NCBI GenBank assembly: GCA_916048055.1
Contig: CAJZHL010000032.1
Span: 1 to 64,000 of the forward strand
Source: Pedinophyceae sp. YPF-701
Lineage: Eukaryota; Chlorophyta; Pedinophyceae
Length of the DNA stretch: 64,000 nt
Reading direction: 5' to 3'
Of the stretch, positions 55,094 to 64,000 are shown piece by piece (positions within the stretch are counted from its first letter, which is position 1; each line of letters opens with the position of its first letter). The notes beneath the pieces are model-generated. The model was not told where the DNA came from. It worked only from the letters and a program-made list of their open reading frames with translations, and ran no database searches. Position numbers and translations under genes: made by a program.

Positions 55094-56692
55094 ATGGACG
55101 AGTTTGACATGCACAAGGGGGGCTCTGCGATCAAGGTGAGCGCACTGCGCTGGCCTTTGCACTGGTCATGGCGCGGGCGCGGCCAGCTGCCCCCCCGCAG
55201 TGACGCGAGGTGCACTGCGCACCGCCTGGCCCAACGCTGCTTTGCCTCGCAGCGGGCGCGCGGTAGCACGCACGCACGCACGGCCTCTGCTCCGTGACGC
55301 ATGCCCCGAACCGCTGTCTTAACGTGCGCCCAGGCGCGCGTGGTCTTCGCGCGGGCGTGACGCATGTTTCGGGAGGCGCTCTTGCGCAAACGCCAGCCGC
55401 GAAACGATGGAACTGTATGCGTCGCACCGCGCGGCGCGCAACGGCCAGACGTCGGACATTATCACCGTGCCTTTCACCTGTGCAGGAGCGGTCGAACAAT
55501 CTGTACGTGAAGAACCTCCCAATCACGTGGGATGTTGCTCAGCTCCAGGAATTCTTCGGGATGTGCGGCCAGGTCACTGAGTGCCGCATCCTGCCCATCA
55601 GCGGGGTAGCGCCCGGAGCGTCGGCGCTGGTGCGCATGTCCGCGGTGGAGGAGGCTGCCGCCACGATCGAGCAGGTCCACGGGAAGATCCCACCGGGTGA
55701 GCGAGACCCCCCGCGGCCGCGCGCAGTGCGAGCTGTCAGCTGTCTCCCGAGCGGCTGAGCGGCGCTCCCGCGCGCCCTCGGACGCGCCTGCGGGCATCCT
55801 TCCTGTCGGGTCGCTCACGGCGTCGCGCTCCGTCCCCCCCGCAGGCTCCACGATGCCGCTGGTGGTGCGGTATGCCGACACACCCAAGGAGAAGGCGCGC
55901 AAGCAGCTTCGCGGCCGCGGGTCCGGAGCACGGCTGGCTCCGGGCTTCCAAGTCCCCGGAGGCCCCGGCGCGATGGGCGCGGTCGCCGCGCCGCACATGG
56001 GCCAGGGCTTCCCGGCCCCCGCAGGCGTGGTGCAGGTGGATCCGATGCCGCCCAACGCCTCGCGGCTGTGGCTGTACGAGACCTTCGCACCGCACGGCGC
56101 GATCCTGGACGTCGCTCAGGTCCCCGGGTACAAGCAGGGCTCGCAGACGACGGGCCTCGTGCTCTTCGCGCGGCTGCCAGAGGCTGTAGAGGCGGTGATA
56201 CGGCTCCAGGGGCTCGCGCAGGCGGCCGGCCTGACGCTGACGGTGTCAACGACGCCTGCAGGGCCGTTGACGCAGCAGCCCGTGCACGGCGTGCCCGCCA
56301 TGCCGATCGCGCAGGCTGGCATGTTGCACAGGCAGGCGCCGCTGCGTGGGCCCGGCGTGTACGGTCCGGGCAGCGAGGGCCTCGCGACGGCCGGCCGCGG
56401 GAGCGAGCCCCCGCCGCTGCAGGCGACGGCGAAGGGCCCGGGCCCGCGCGGTGGCATGGCAGCAGAGCAGGCCTTCCGTCAGCTGATGACGGGCCCGGCG
56501 GCCGCGTCCGAGGGGCTGCAGCCCGCGTCGGGCGCGCACGACGGCGACCGCGAGCACGACTCGCGCCCCGGCGACGCGACCGCCGGGGTGTCTGCTGCCC
56601 TGGACGCGCTGGTGCAGCAGGCCGGGCACCTGGGCCTGGCGAGCGAGTCTCGGCAGCAGGCGAGCAGCCAGCCCGACGATACGAGCAAGTGA
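55094..56692 (+). CDS. RNA-binding protein with two RRM domains
   Basis: Three exons, 55094-55135, 55486-55696 and 55845-56692, give 366 residues; phases 0 and 1 agree. A 14-residue first exon (MDEFDMHKGGSAIK) precedes RRM1: RNP2-like NLYVKNLPITW, DVAQLQEFFGMCGQVTECRI, RNP1-like ASALVRMSAVEEAAATIEQV and the terminal strand PLVVRYADTP. A Gly/Pro/Ala linker leads to RRM2: VDPMPPNASRLWLYETFAPH, GAILDV and TTGLVLFARLPEAVEAVIRL. The tail is Ala/Gln/Pro-rich and ends in acidic DDTSK. The RNP1 of both domains lacks the usual aromatic pair, so RNA affinity may be reduced. The spacing resembles ELAV- or CELF-like proteins, but no orthologue can be named. Confidence 0.85.
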
Positions 56693-57840
56693 AGCCGTGG
56701 TGCCGCCGGCGACGGCCCGGCGTGGCACATGCACACACACAGCAACTCAGCGCCCAGCTCAACCACCCTCACCCCTGACGTAGCACCCCCCCCGCCCACC
56801 TTTCGCTCTTCCCCCTCCAATCCTCCTCCCTTCCCCTCCCCGTACTCCGCGAAGTTCGCAAACGCGACATAAGAAAATACGGGCGGCGCCAGTCATGAGG
56901 CCCAGACGTAACTGTCGCTCGTGACGCGGCGCGCCCCCCAAGCCCAACCCCACTCCCCCCCCTCCGTTCAAGTCCTCCCCGCCATCACCGTGAAACCAAC
57001 CACTGATCGCGCTCAATCGACAGGCGCCAATTGCGTTACAGGGCAACGTGAACGACTCGGCATGCTCCCGTTGTGTCAGGGGCACACCGAGTCGCACCGC
57101 GCCTCCATTTTCCACCCCCCACCCGTACCGTCCCGTTGCCGATTCCCGCCCCCGCCACCTGCAATCGCTCACCGCGTCGCAGGATGCGCCGACTCGTCAG
57201 AGCGGCTTTGGCTTGGATGAGCTCGACGTGGCTCTGGCAGCCTGGCCGATTCATCGAAGATGATCCCCACTCCGCCGATCAAGTATGCAAGAGCGCTTCA
57301 GCCCCGTTCCGTATCATACAGCAAGTGCCTGCATTCCGGCCCAGACTGGCGCAAGTTTGCCCTGGAGGACTGTTGCAATGCGCCACTGACTGCATGCACT
57401 TCCCGGGCCCTGGCATCTCGCGGGGGCAGGCAAGGCAGCAGTCGGCAAGGCGGCCGAGTCCTCCGCGCGGCCAAATGCGGCACAAAGCTACGAACGATTC
57501 GCAGAAGCCTCTCAAAGGAAAGACACCCCCCTTAAACATGGCCAAGACTAGCCTGAAAATGTTCCCGTTCCTCCCATGGGAGAAACACAAATTATTCGCA
57601 ATGCCTGCCCCTGGACTTCCGAATCAGCGGCATTGGACATCACCCAGGGAACCCCACACCACCTGCAACTGCACACACACGGCATGTAGCGGCTCCGTCG
57701 CAGCCACGCCAGGTGTAAACCGTTCCGAAATCTCAACGCGCTATGTGCGACCCTGTGCTGCTGAGTGAGTCTCGCCTGCCGTACCATTTCGGTCGCTCCG
57801 GCATCCTCGCGGTGAGGGTGCTCGTAGGTCAGCGAAGAAA
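56693..57840. other. RRM gene 3' region and non-genic DNA
   Basis: About 1.1 kb of lower GC content with C-rich tracts (CCCCCCCCGCCCACC near 56788). Near 57826 the minus strand carries the motif TTTTCTTCGCTGACCT shared with 41.7 and 63.1 kb. No gene supported. Confidence 0.45.
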
Positions 57841-60323
57841 ACTATGAGCATGATTCGAAGGTCCGGGCGAAGGCAGGAGGGGCTGCAGACCTGCCGCCAT
57901 GCCAGCACATCAGGTAATCAGATTGAAAGTTCGCGCCCCGGATCCGCGCACGTACCAGGAGACATGGGGAGCAGGCCGCGCCAACATGCGCTGTGCGCAA
58001 CCGTGTCGCCCCCCGCCTGCAACCCAGAAGGATCACCATGCCAGACGAGCATCGCCGCGCGCGCTGTCGCGCCCTCGTCTGCCCGCGTCGCCTGCCTGTG
58101 CACGTCGACGGCGGCGAGTGCACGGCTGTACGGCCGGGACACCCTGATCGGACAAGCCCCGGTGCCGCGCCCGTGACTGTCCCAATGGGACCTCTCTCTC
58201 CGACGGCGTCGCCGCGACCGGCCGATGACCCCCGGCACGATCTTCCGGAACGCTGCGCGTCCGGCGCCAGGGGAGGGTTCCGGCCAGAGACGGGGCCGCC
58301 AACGGACGGCGGCCTCCCACACATCTCTCGCACGGGCACGTCATGCCTGCTGTCGCGGCGCGCCAGCGCTGCTTCGATGCCTGGGCGATCTGCAGCCAAC
58401 ACCGCTACGGCGCGCCAGATATACGCGGTATCCGCACTACGGCGCGTCGTGCTTGGACGCTCTCGCTTGCGGGATCGGACGCATCCAGCCCGTGACGTCG
58501 ATCGTGCGCAGCAGCACTGATGCCATAGCGCCGCAACTGCCCGCCCTGCGGCGAGGGGGGGGCGTCTGTTGCCGGCCGCTGCGTGACCTTTGCAGGTCCA
58601 GCTGTTGATCGTTGCTGCATGACTGTGACTCATTCACCAGCTTCCGTGTATCCCGTGAGCGCGCACCCTGTGAGCCACGGCTGATTCCGCGCCCCTGACA
58701 ACACGCCTGACCCCCCGGGGGGAGCTCTGTGTGTCTGTGCGGGGTTGCAGGCCGACTCGAACATCCGATGTCAGCCCGCGCCGAGGGAAGCCCTTGAGCT
58801 ACAGGAGGCGGTGCGCTCGGACAGATGCCTGCGACCACGATGCATGATCGAGGCCACCCCTCCCGCTCTCCCGCCCTGTGAAGGGTGTTGTGTACACCTC
58901 GCGGAAAAGCGAGGTGTTGCCGCCTATCTTCGAGCTTCCAGCGGTCACAGGGCGGAGGCAAATCTCCATATGGTCCCCTGGCGGCCACTGTGATGCGCGC
59001 TTCCGCCGAGAGAGCGCTCTGCGGCTGTGCTGAGTGGCAAGGTCGCTGCGCCCATCGCCTTCGCGGCGCCCGAATCTACCTGGGAGCCGTCTGGGTGATC
59101 GTGCAGGAGAAGCCCCGGCGCACAGCAGCGGCTGCGCGTCCGACGCGTCCAGGTCGGCCAGCGCTGTCCACCTGAGCATCCGCGCACATAGCAGACATCG
59201 CTCGCACTAGTGCGACCTCGGTGCTGCCTTTGATGGGGCGCGTCGCACACAGCGAAGCGGTCTCACGCGGTCCCCGGGCCGCGGCTCGGACCATTGTCAC
59301 GGGTGAACTGGACGTGCTGGTGAGAAACGTCCACCCCCCCAATACTTGACCCCTCCGCTGCCGCGCGGCGCGGGCTCATGGCGGGCGCTCCGCGGGCGTG
59401 CGGCCCACTCGCTTTGTTCAGCACAACATCTATCAATGCTTTGCCTCTGGTAAGGGAGGACCCAGAACTCGCAGAGCGTCGAATCGGTCCCGGACATGTC
59501 ATGGGCTAGCCCGGACGTTTGCTGGGTCGGGTGCAGCGACGCGCGGCGGGGCGCACCGTGCGAGATGGACGAGGTCCGGGTGTTCGCGCTCGTCGGGACT
59601 GGCCGCGGCATGTGGCGCGTGGGGCGGATGTCTGGAGACCTTCCTGATGCCGAGCTCCCACGCGTCCTCGTCATCGAACCTGCGTCAAACATGTCTCGGC
59701 GACCCCCCGTCGCGTAGTGCATCCGCCTGGCTGTACCTCGGGCGGAGGACCGCGGCGTGGCGCCGTCCTGCAGCGAGATGGATCAAACACAGGGGCGGGA
59801 ACAGGCGACGCAGCGCACCCTAGGTCCCGCTTCATTGCCAGGAGGTCGACCTGGGACGCCTCGAACATCTCCTTCACGGAAGGCCGCGAAATGTCGACAG
59901 TGGACAGCACGCGGTAACTTCGCGGCGGGGGCCGCAGTGCTCCATGCTGGAGGGCCCCAACGCGTGCGTCCTCCTGCTCGGGCTGCCATCCACACAGCGG
60001 AAAGTGGTGATGGTGGTGATGGACATGCACTCCCTGCTGCTGCTCCTGAGCCGCCATCCTGTATTTCAAGCGCTTGGCCCGTCGAAGCAGTGCAGCATGG
60101 ACGCCGGTCAGCGGTACCTGGCCTGTCCGCCCGCGATATCTGCAGCTGCCGTCGATCTGAGCATCTATGCTGCTCCGCACGGGAGGTTCGCCCAACGGCC
60201 TGTGCGAGCGTGCGCGCGGGCAGACCTCCACGACGGTCAGGGCACCAAGGTCGCTTGTCCGTTCTACTCCCCGGCTGTCGAGCCTACATTGAGCATTGCG
60301 ATGGTCTGGACCGACACACTCAT
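57841..60323 (-). CDS. Putative multi-exon gene, unidentified
   Basis: The strongest part is an open stretch at about 60057-59850 reading MAAQEQQQGVHVHHHHHHFP then RVLSTVDISRPSVKEMFEAS and QVDLLAMKRDLG. A donor (GG|GTGCGC near 59823) joins in phase 2 to G|FDDEDAWELGIRK (acceptor TTTGACGCAG near 59690). Downstream on the same strand are stretches with coding-like composition (ARGPRETASLCATRPIKGST, about 59275-59215; PPGDHMEICLRPVTAGSSKI, about 58985-58925; MASVLLRTIDVTGWMRPIPQ, about 58530-58470), but I could not join them. The sequence is hydrophilic with a poly-His run; no domain recognised. Boundaries and exon membership are approximate, and some pieces may be chance frames. Confidence 0.35.
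59405..59495 (+). repeat. Dispersed upstream element, copy Y
   Basis: ACATCTATCAATGC, GGGAGGACCCAGAACTC and GCAGAGCGTCG..TCGGTCCCG in the same order as 54955-55045. About 70 nt downstream is ATGGACGAGG (59568), comparable with ATGGACGAGT at the RRM gene start; the frame from 59568 encodes 50 residues (MDEVRVFALVGTGRGMWRVG...). Confidence 0.65.
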
Positions 60324-60588
60324 GCGCGAGCAAGCGGTTCACTCACCCGGATCCCCCCACAGAGCTCGGAAGCCCGCACGCTCGTCAGCGCGCGCTGCCC
60401 ATGCTTTGCCGTGGAACGGGCAGGACCCGCGGCTGCTGCAGAGGCGAAGGGCTCAGCGGTGTTCTTTGACACATCTCGTACCGACACGTCACCCGAAGTG
60501 CGCCCGGACGCCCGCGAGGGGACGCGAGACGCCAAACGTCCAGAGCAGCGGCATTCCACTGCCCGTCTCTCACTAGGCAGCGATTCCG

Positions 60589-62835
60589 ATGACGCGGGCC
60601 CCACACGGTTGGGACGATGCCGCGTGGCGGTACTTCAACGCGTACGTGGCCGTGCTCGACCGCGAGACGCGCGGCGGTCCGACGTCTCTCGACTCTGGTG
60701 GCGAGGTCGTCGTGATGGAGCCGGACTGGCCCGGCTGGCGCGAGGTTGCGAGGTGCGCGACGTGAAACTACATCAGACGTGCATGAAGATGCGGCCGTGC
60801 CCGGAGCGATGCGCTCCAGCGCGGCGCACTCGCCGTGGCGGACAGCACCTCTTCGTGCCCACCTTGCGCACGCGAGCAATCGCGCCCCTCGCGGGGGTAG
60901 AGCGGCTTCCAGCGCCACCCATCTCGCCGTGCCGCGCGTCCCGCCCCGCAGGTCGAGCAGCGTCAGGAACGCGTCCCCGCTGGCAGCACGCGACGCAGTG
61001 GTGGCGTGCCACTCGATGTGGGAGAAGCACGTCGCGCCGTCGCAGGGCAGGGGCACGAAGCGCAAGGCCGGCGACCCGGGCGGCGTGGGCGCTGGCCGCG
61101 TGAGCACCGACCGCGGCGACAGCCAGGCCTCGCCGTTCCAGCTGGTCAGCCAGCTCGACTACTTCGGCACCAACCCGGAGCTCCTCGCGGCGACGCAGGC
61201 GCCGGTGCCGCAGTCCACGGGGCTCCTCTCTCAGCGGGGCCTCCAGCTGGCCACGCAGCAGGAGTGGAGTCAGGGATTGCCTGCTGGGACACCCCCCCAG
61301 CTGGACGCGCCGCGGGAGGGGAGCGGCGCGGGGCCGGACGCGAACGAGCCAGGAGCGGACGGCGACGACCCGCTGCCGTCAGACAACCACAGGTCGATCG
61401 TGTCTGCAGACGTGGGCAACGTCGTGCAGCTCATGGTGCGTGCCTCCGCCCGCGCACGGTCGGAACGCCGTGCACCTCGCAGCCGCGCCTGCCCACCTCG
61501 CCTTGGGCGTCCTCGCAACCTCCCTGCGCCGCTGCTCGCCGCAGGAGGACGTGGCGCGCCTCCGGGGTCACAAGTGCGCACCCAGGTGGTCGGCCGTGGA
61601 CCGGGCGCTCGCGAACAAGCCCAAGGCTTTCGCGCCCCGTGCGCCGACGCTTGCCATGCTCTCGCAGCGGTTCATGACGCCAGGTGAGCTCGCAGACGCG
61701 TCGCCCACGCCCGGGGGCGATGGCGGCGGCGGTGGACTCGGCGACGCCCCTGCGCGCCCGAGGGTCGACACAGGCCCCAAGCCACCGCATGAGGACTTCA
61801 GCATTCCTGCGCCGCCTCCACGGTGCAACACGGCAGCCCCGGCGGCCGCTCGTCCAAACGAACGCGCCATCGTGCATCCACTGGCACAGTCGCCCGAACG
61901 TGCCACTCTGCCATCGGCGGCTGCGACGCCCCCGCCGGCACACCCCTCGTCGAGCCATCCGCCGCGCCCCACGAGGGCCGCATCACCCGCGCCGCCCGTG
62001 GTCCCGGCCCAGGCCTCCCAGAGGCTACCCAACGGGTGGTACGACTCCGCGTGCTTCGCCGTCACCCCGGAGCAGTGGCGGCGCGCTTGCCCGGCGAAGC
62101 CCCTCGCGCCGCTGCCCGCGCGCTACCGCGGCGACGCGGAGGCGGTCGCTGCGTGGAAGCTGACGGCGCACCGCAAGTTTGGCCGCCCGATGCACCTCCC
62201 GCCGCTGTTCGAGGGGGCCCGCGCCGACACACCCGACGCCGCGTCGCCGGCGCAGCTGGATGCACGTGCGCAGGCCGGCGACACCCCGGCGGCCGGCACG
62301 CCGCCGGTGGCGGCCTCTGAGGACCCCGGCACCGATGGGCCCTCCATCCCGCCGACGCAGCTGGACCCGATCGCCGAGGCAGACGCACAGGACGACGTGC
62401 TCGGAGAGAGCGCTCTGATCGATAGCGAGGAGCGGTGCAAGGTGCTGGAGGTGCTGCAGGACGCACCGGCTGGGGCGATTGTGTCGCCGTCGGGACCTAG
62501 CGTGGACTTCTCGGATCTCGCGGCGCGCATGATCGGGCCGATGTGGGACAGCGTGCTCCTGGTGCGTCGGTCGCGCTCGGACCCCGCGTGCGCTCGTGTC
62601 AGCAAGAGGCGGGGCGTCCAGCGATGCTGCTCGTTGACACACGTGCGCTGACGACACCCGCTGCTCCACGTGTTTGGTGCAGAAGAATGAGAAGTCGGCG
62701 GGTCCAAAGCCCATGATGATCCTGAAGTGGCCCGACGGCGTCACGGTGCGCATGTCGAGGGAGGTGCTCATGAGGCGCATGGAGCTGCGATCGGACGCGT
62801 TCGAGTTCCTGCTCAGCCGCATGTCGCAAGACTGA
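60589..62835 (+). CDS. Unidentified 605-residue protein, probably nuclear
   Basis: Four exons, 60589-60752, 60952-61435, 61545-62561 and 62683-62835, join in phases 2, 0 and 0. I do not recognise the family. Seen: an aromatic N-terminal module (MTRAPHGWDDAAWRYFNAYV ... VVMEPDWPGWREVAR), VVACHSMWEKHVAPSQ, a basic GRGTKRKAG that could be a nuclear signal, a disordered Gln/Pro/Asp-rich stretch, EDVARLRGHKCAPRWSAVDR, a long Pro/Ala-rich linker, SACFAVTPEQWRRACPAKPL with WKLTAHRKFGRPMHLPPLF, and a conserved-looking C terminus, FSDLAARMIGPMWDSVLLKN then PMMILKWPDGVTVRMSREVL and MRRMELRSDAFEFLLSRMSQ. That C-terminal beta-strand/helix pattern is loosely reminiscent of a chromo(shadow) fold, which is speculation. 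A dispersed element follows the stop by about 20 nt. Confidence 0.75.
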
Positions 62836-63389
62836 CGGCCGGGCGGCTGAGGTAAGGTGAGGTGTCACATTCTTCGCGTCGTCGGCCTCAAGGCTTCAGG
62901 ACCTTACAAGATCATCCGACCAGTGGCCAGTCATACAAACCCCCCACCGTCATGGTAGCGACAGGCTCGGCAGCTGTGACGCATTACCGCGAGGCTTCTC
63001 CGCATGCGTCGCGCACCCGGGCCTGGCAAGAAAGGCTGCCTGACTCCATCGATGCCTTTGTTTGTATTGAACATGCTTTGTTTGTACTTCGCTGACCTAT
63101 GATGCCGCATCCCGTCTCGTAAAGAAATTGACTCGTCATTCCCGATGTATAGCTCACATGGCTCGTCGTTATACAAGATCCGTGGGGCCAGTCAGGTCCC
63201 CCTAGGGGGGCAACTAGTCTTGCGTTTGCAACCCTCAGGGTGGTACATCAGCAGGGGATATTGGCAGTGACGTCTTGGAGGCGGGCGCGGCTGGGTCGAT
63301 GCCTCGCAGGGACTGTGGCAGGCGTAGCGAAGGCATCACCTCATGTGGACCGTCGCCTCGGGGGAGAGGAAGGGGTGGGGGGGTTGATC
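62836..63389. other. 3' region with dispersed elements
   Basis: Contains the element at 62854-62925 (see 33030-33100) and, at about 63075-63112, a T-rich TTTGTTTGTACTTCGCTGAC followed by GCATCCC, shared with 41.7 kb. Relatively AT-rich. No gene. Confidence 0.55.
62854..62925 (+). repeat. Dispersed 3'-flank element, copy P
   Basis: GGTGAGGTGTCACATTCTTC, GCGTCGTCGGCC....GGCTTCAGGACCT..CAAGATCAT.CGAC. The blocks and spacing match the minus strand at 33030-33100, and the copy sits about 20 nt after a stop codon in the same sense, as there. Confidence 0.75.
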
Positions 63390-64000
63390 TCAATCTGTTG
63401 TTCCGTCCTCAGGGACGGACATTTCCCGCATGCGCATGGCCGGTGTTCGCGCGGTCCCGCGCGGACGCGACGACTGCGGCCGCTTCGCGTACGGCGAGGT
63501 CGGCCGCGAGTTCTGTAGGGGACTGGTGATGTTGTATCCTGACAGCGCCGACGTGGGCCGCTCCCTGTCCTCCATCCGAACGGTCGCCGTGATCTGCGCG
63601 CCGTCCGCCATCCAGGTCGGCTCCTGGCTCGCGGGCGCGTCGTGCCACGCCGTCCCGTCCTCGTCCACCGCCTGCCACACTGTGACGTAGTCACCCTGCG
63701 GCGTCCGCCGCGGCGTCCCGACCACCGTCTCCGGCTGATCCGCGCTGCCCCACCACGGCTGCGCATCGCCCGCGGTCCTGAGGTGCATGTGTCCCGGAGC
63801 CACGTCGAGCGGGTTGCGCGACGGGTGGTGCGACAGCTCCCCAGTGACGTGCGGCTGCGCAATGACGCCGCGCTCGGACAGCACCACCGTCGTCTCCAGC
63901 TCGCGCCCGACGACGAGTACGGCTGGCTCCGGTACGCCGAGCAGCCGCGTCTCGCCGCGCACGCCGAGGTGCGTCTGCCGGCGCGGCCCCGTGAAGCCCG
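63390..64000 (-). CDS. Unidentified protein, C-terminal part (continues beyond window)
   Basis: A minus-strand frame is open from the window edge to the stop at 63390-63392. It reads TRLLGVPEPAVLVVGRELET, TVVLSERGVIAQPHVTGELS, HHPSRNPLDVAPGHMHLRTA, then VTVWQAVDEDGTAWHDAPAS and a Ser/Arg/Pro-rich end (MREMSVPEDGTTD). The alternating hydrophobic pattern suggests beta-rich structure. The balanced composition supports real coding, but I recognise no family. The 5' part lies outside the window, and undetected introns are possible. Confidence 0.6.
   Translation of the reverse strand, partial: GFTGPRRQTHLGVRGETRLLGVPEPAVLVVGRELETTVVLSERGVIAQPHVTGELSHHPSRNPLDVAPGHMHLRTAGDAQPWWGSADQPETVVGTPRRTPQGDYVTVWQAVDEDGTAWHDAPASQEPTWMADGAQITATVRMEDRERPTSALSGYNITSPLQNSRPTSPYAKRPQSSRPRGTARTPAMRMREMSVPEDGTTD

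Noticed and set aside
62683-62835. C-terminal exon of the 605-residue protein as a chromoshadow domain
   Set aside because: Only a loose strand/helix resemblance (LKW ... FLLSRM); key aromatic and spacing features are not convincing without a profile search.

Overview
The window is GC-rich nuclear DNA from a eukaryote, almost certainly a unicellular alga. Genes are split by short introns (mostly about 60-480 bp), mostly GT-AG with a few GC-AG. Several products point to a plastid-bearing cell: a MutS2 ATPase, a HugZ/DUF2470 FMN-binding protein and a leucyl aminopeptidase, the last two with transit-peptide-like N termini, and a SHAQKYF-type MYB regulator. Which algal lineage it is cannot be decided from the sequence alone; a green alga or another GC-rich alga such as a haptophyte would fit. 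Exon boundaries below come from splice consensus, matching intron phases and family alignment made by eye.

Region 1-14.4 kb holds two tandem copies of a large surface-protein gene. The left copy is cut by the window edge. The right copy is seen from its signal peptide: a P-domain-containing ectodomain, a very long Thr/Pro/Ala/Asn mucin-like stalk, four TSP1-like modules, Cys-rich and EGF-like modules, a transmembrane helix and a short tail. Between the copies lies about 3.5 kb of non-genic DNA with a decayed LINE-like fragment.

Region 14.8-34.7 kb is a compact run of housekeeping genes: leucyl aminopeptidase (-), phytanoyl-CoA dioxygenase family protein (+), a small unidentified protein (+), MutS2 (-), HugZ-like protein (-), HUS1 checkpoint clamp subunit (-), BET1-like SNARE (-), VTC1 polyphosphate-complex subunit (+) and the peroxisomal import receptor PEX7 (-). 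Divergent pairs share promoter regions of about 0.65-0.9 kb. They are functionally unrelated.

Region 35.9-40.1 kb is a complete Mutator-like (MULE) DNA transposon: a 9-bp target duplication, about 27-bp imperfect terminal inverted repeats and a five-exon transposase whose splice phases all agree. Its transposase has an unusual C-terminal extension ending in a CW-like zinc finger.

Region 40-64 kb contains an orphan coding fragment, a G-rich 0.3-0.4 kb tandem duplication, the MYB gene (-), a two-WW-domain protein (-), a short catalytic-only MTHFR (+), an RRM protein (+), a doubtful minus-strand gene, an unidentified 605-residue protein (+) and a partial gene at the right edge (-). Short dispersed elements shared between otherwise unrelated gene flanks occur near 33, 41.7, 55, 57.8, 59.4 and 62.9-63.1 kb.
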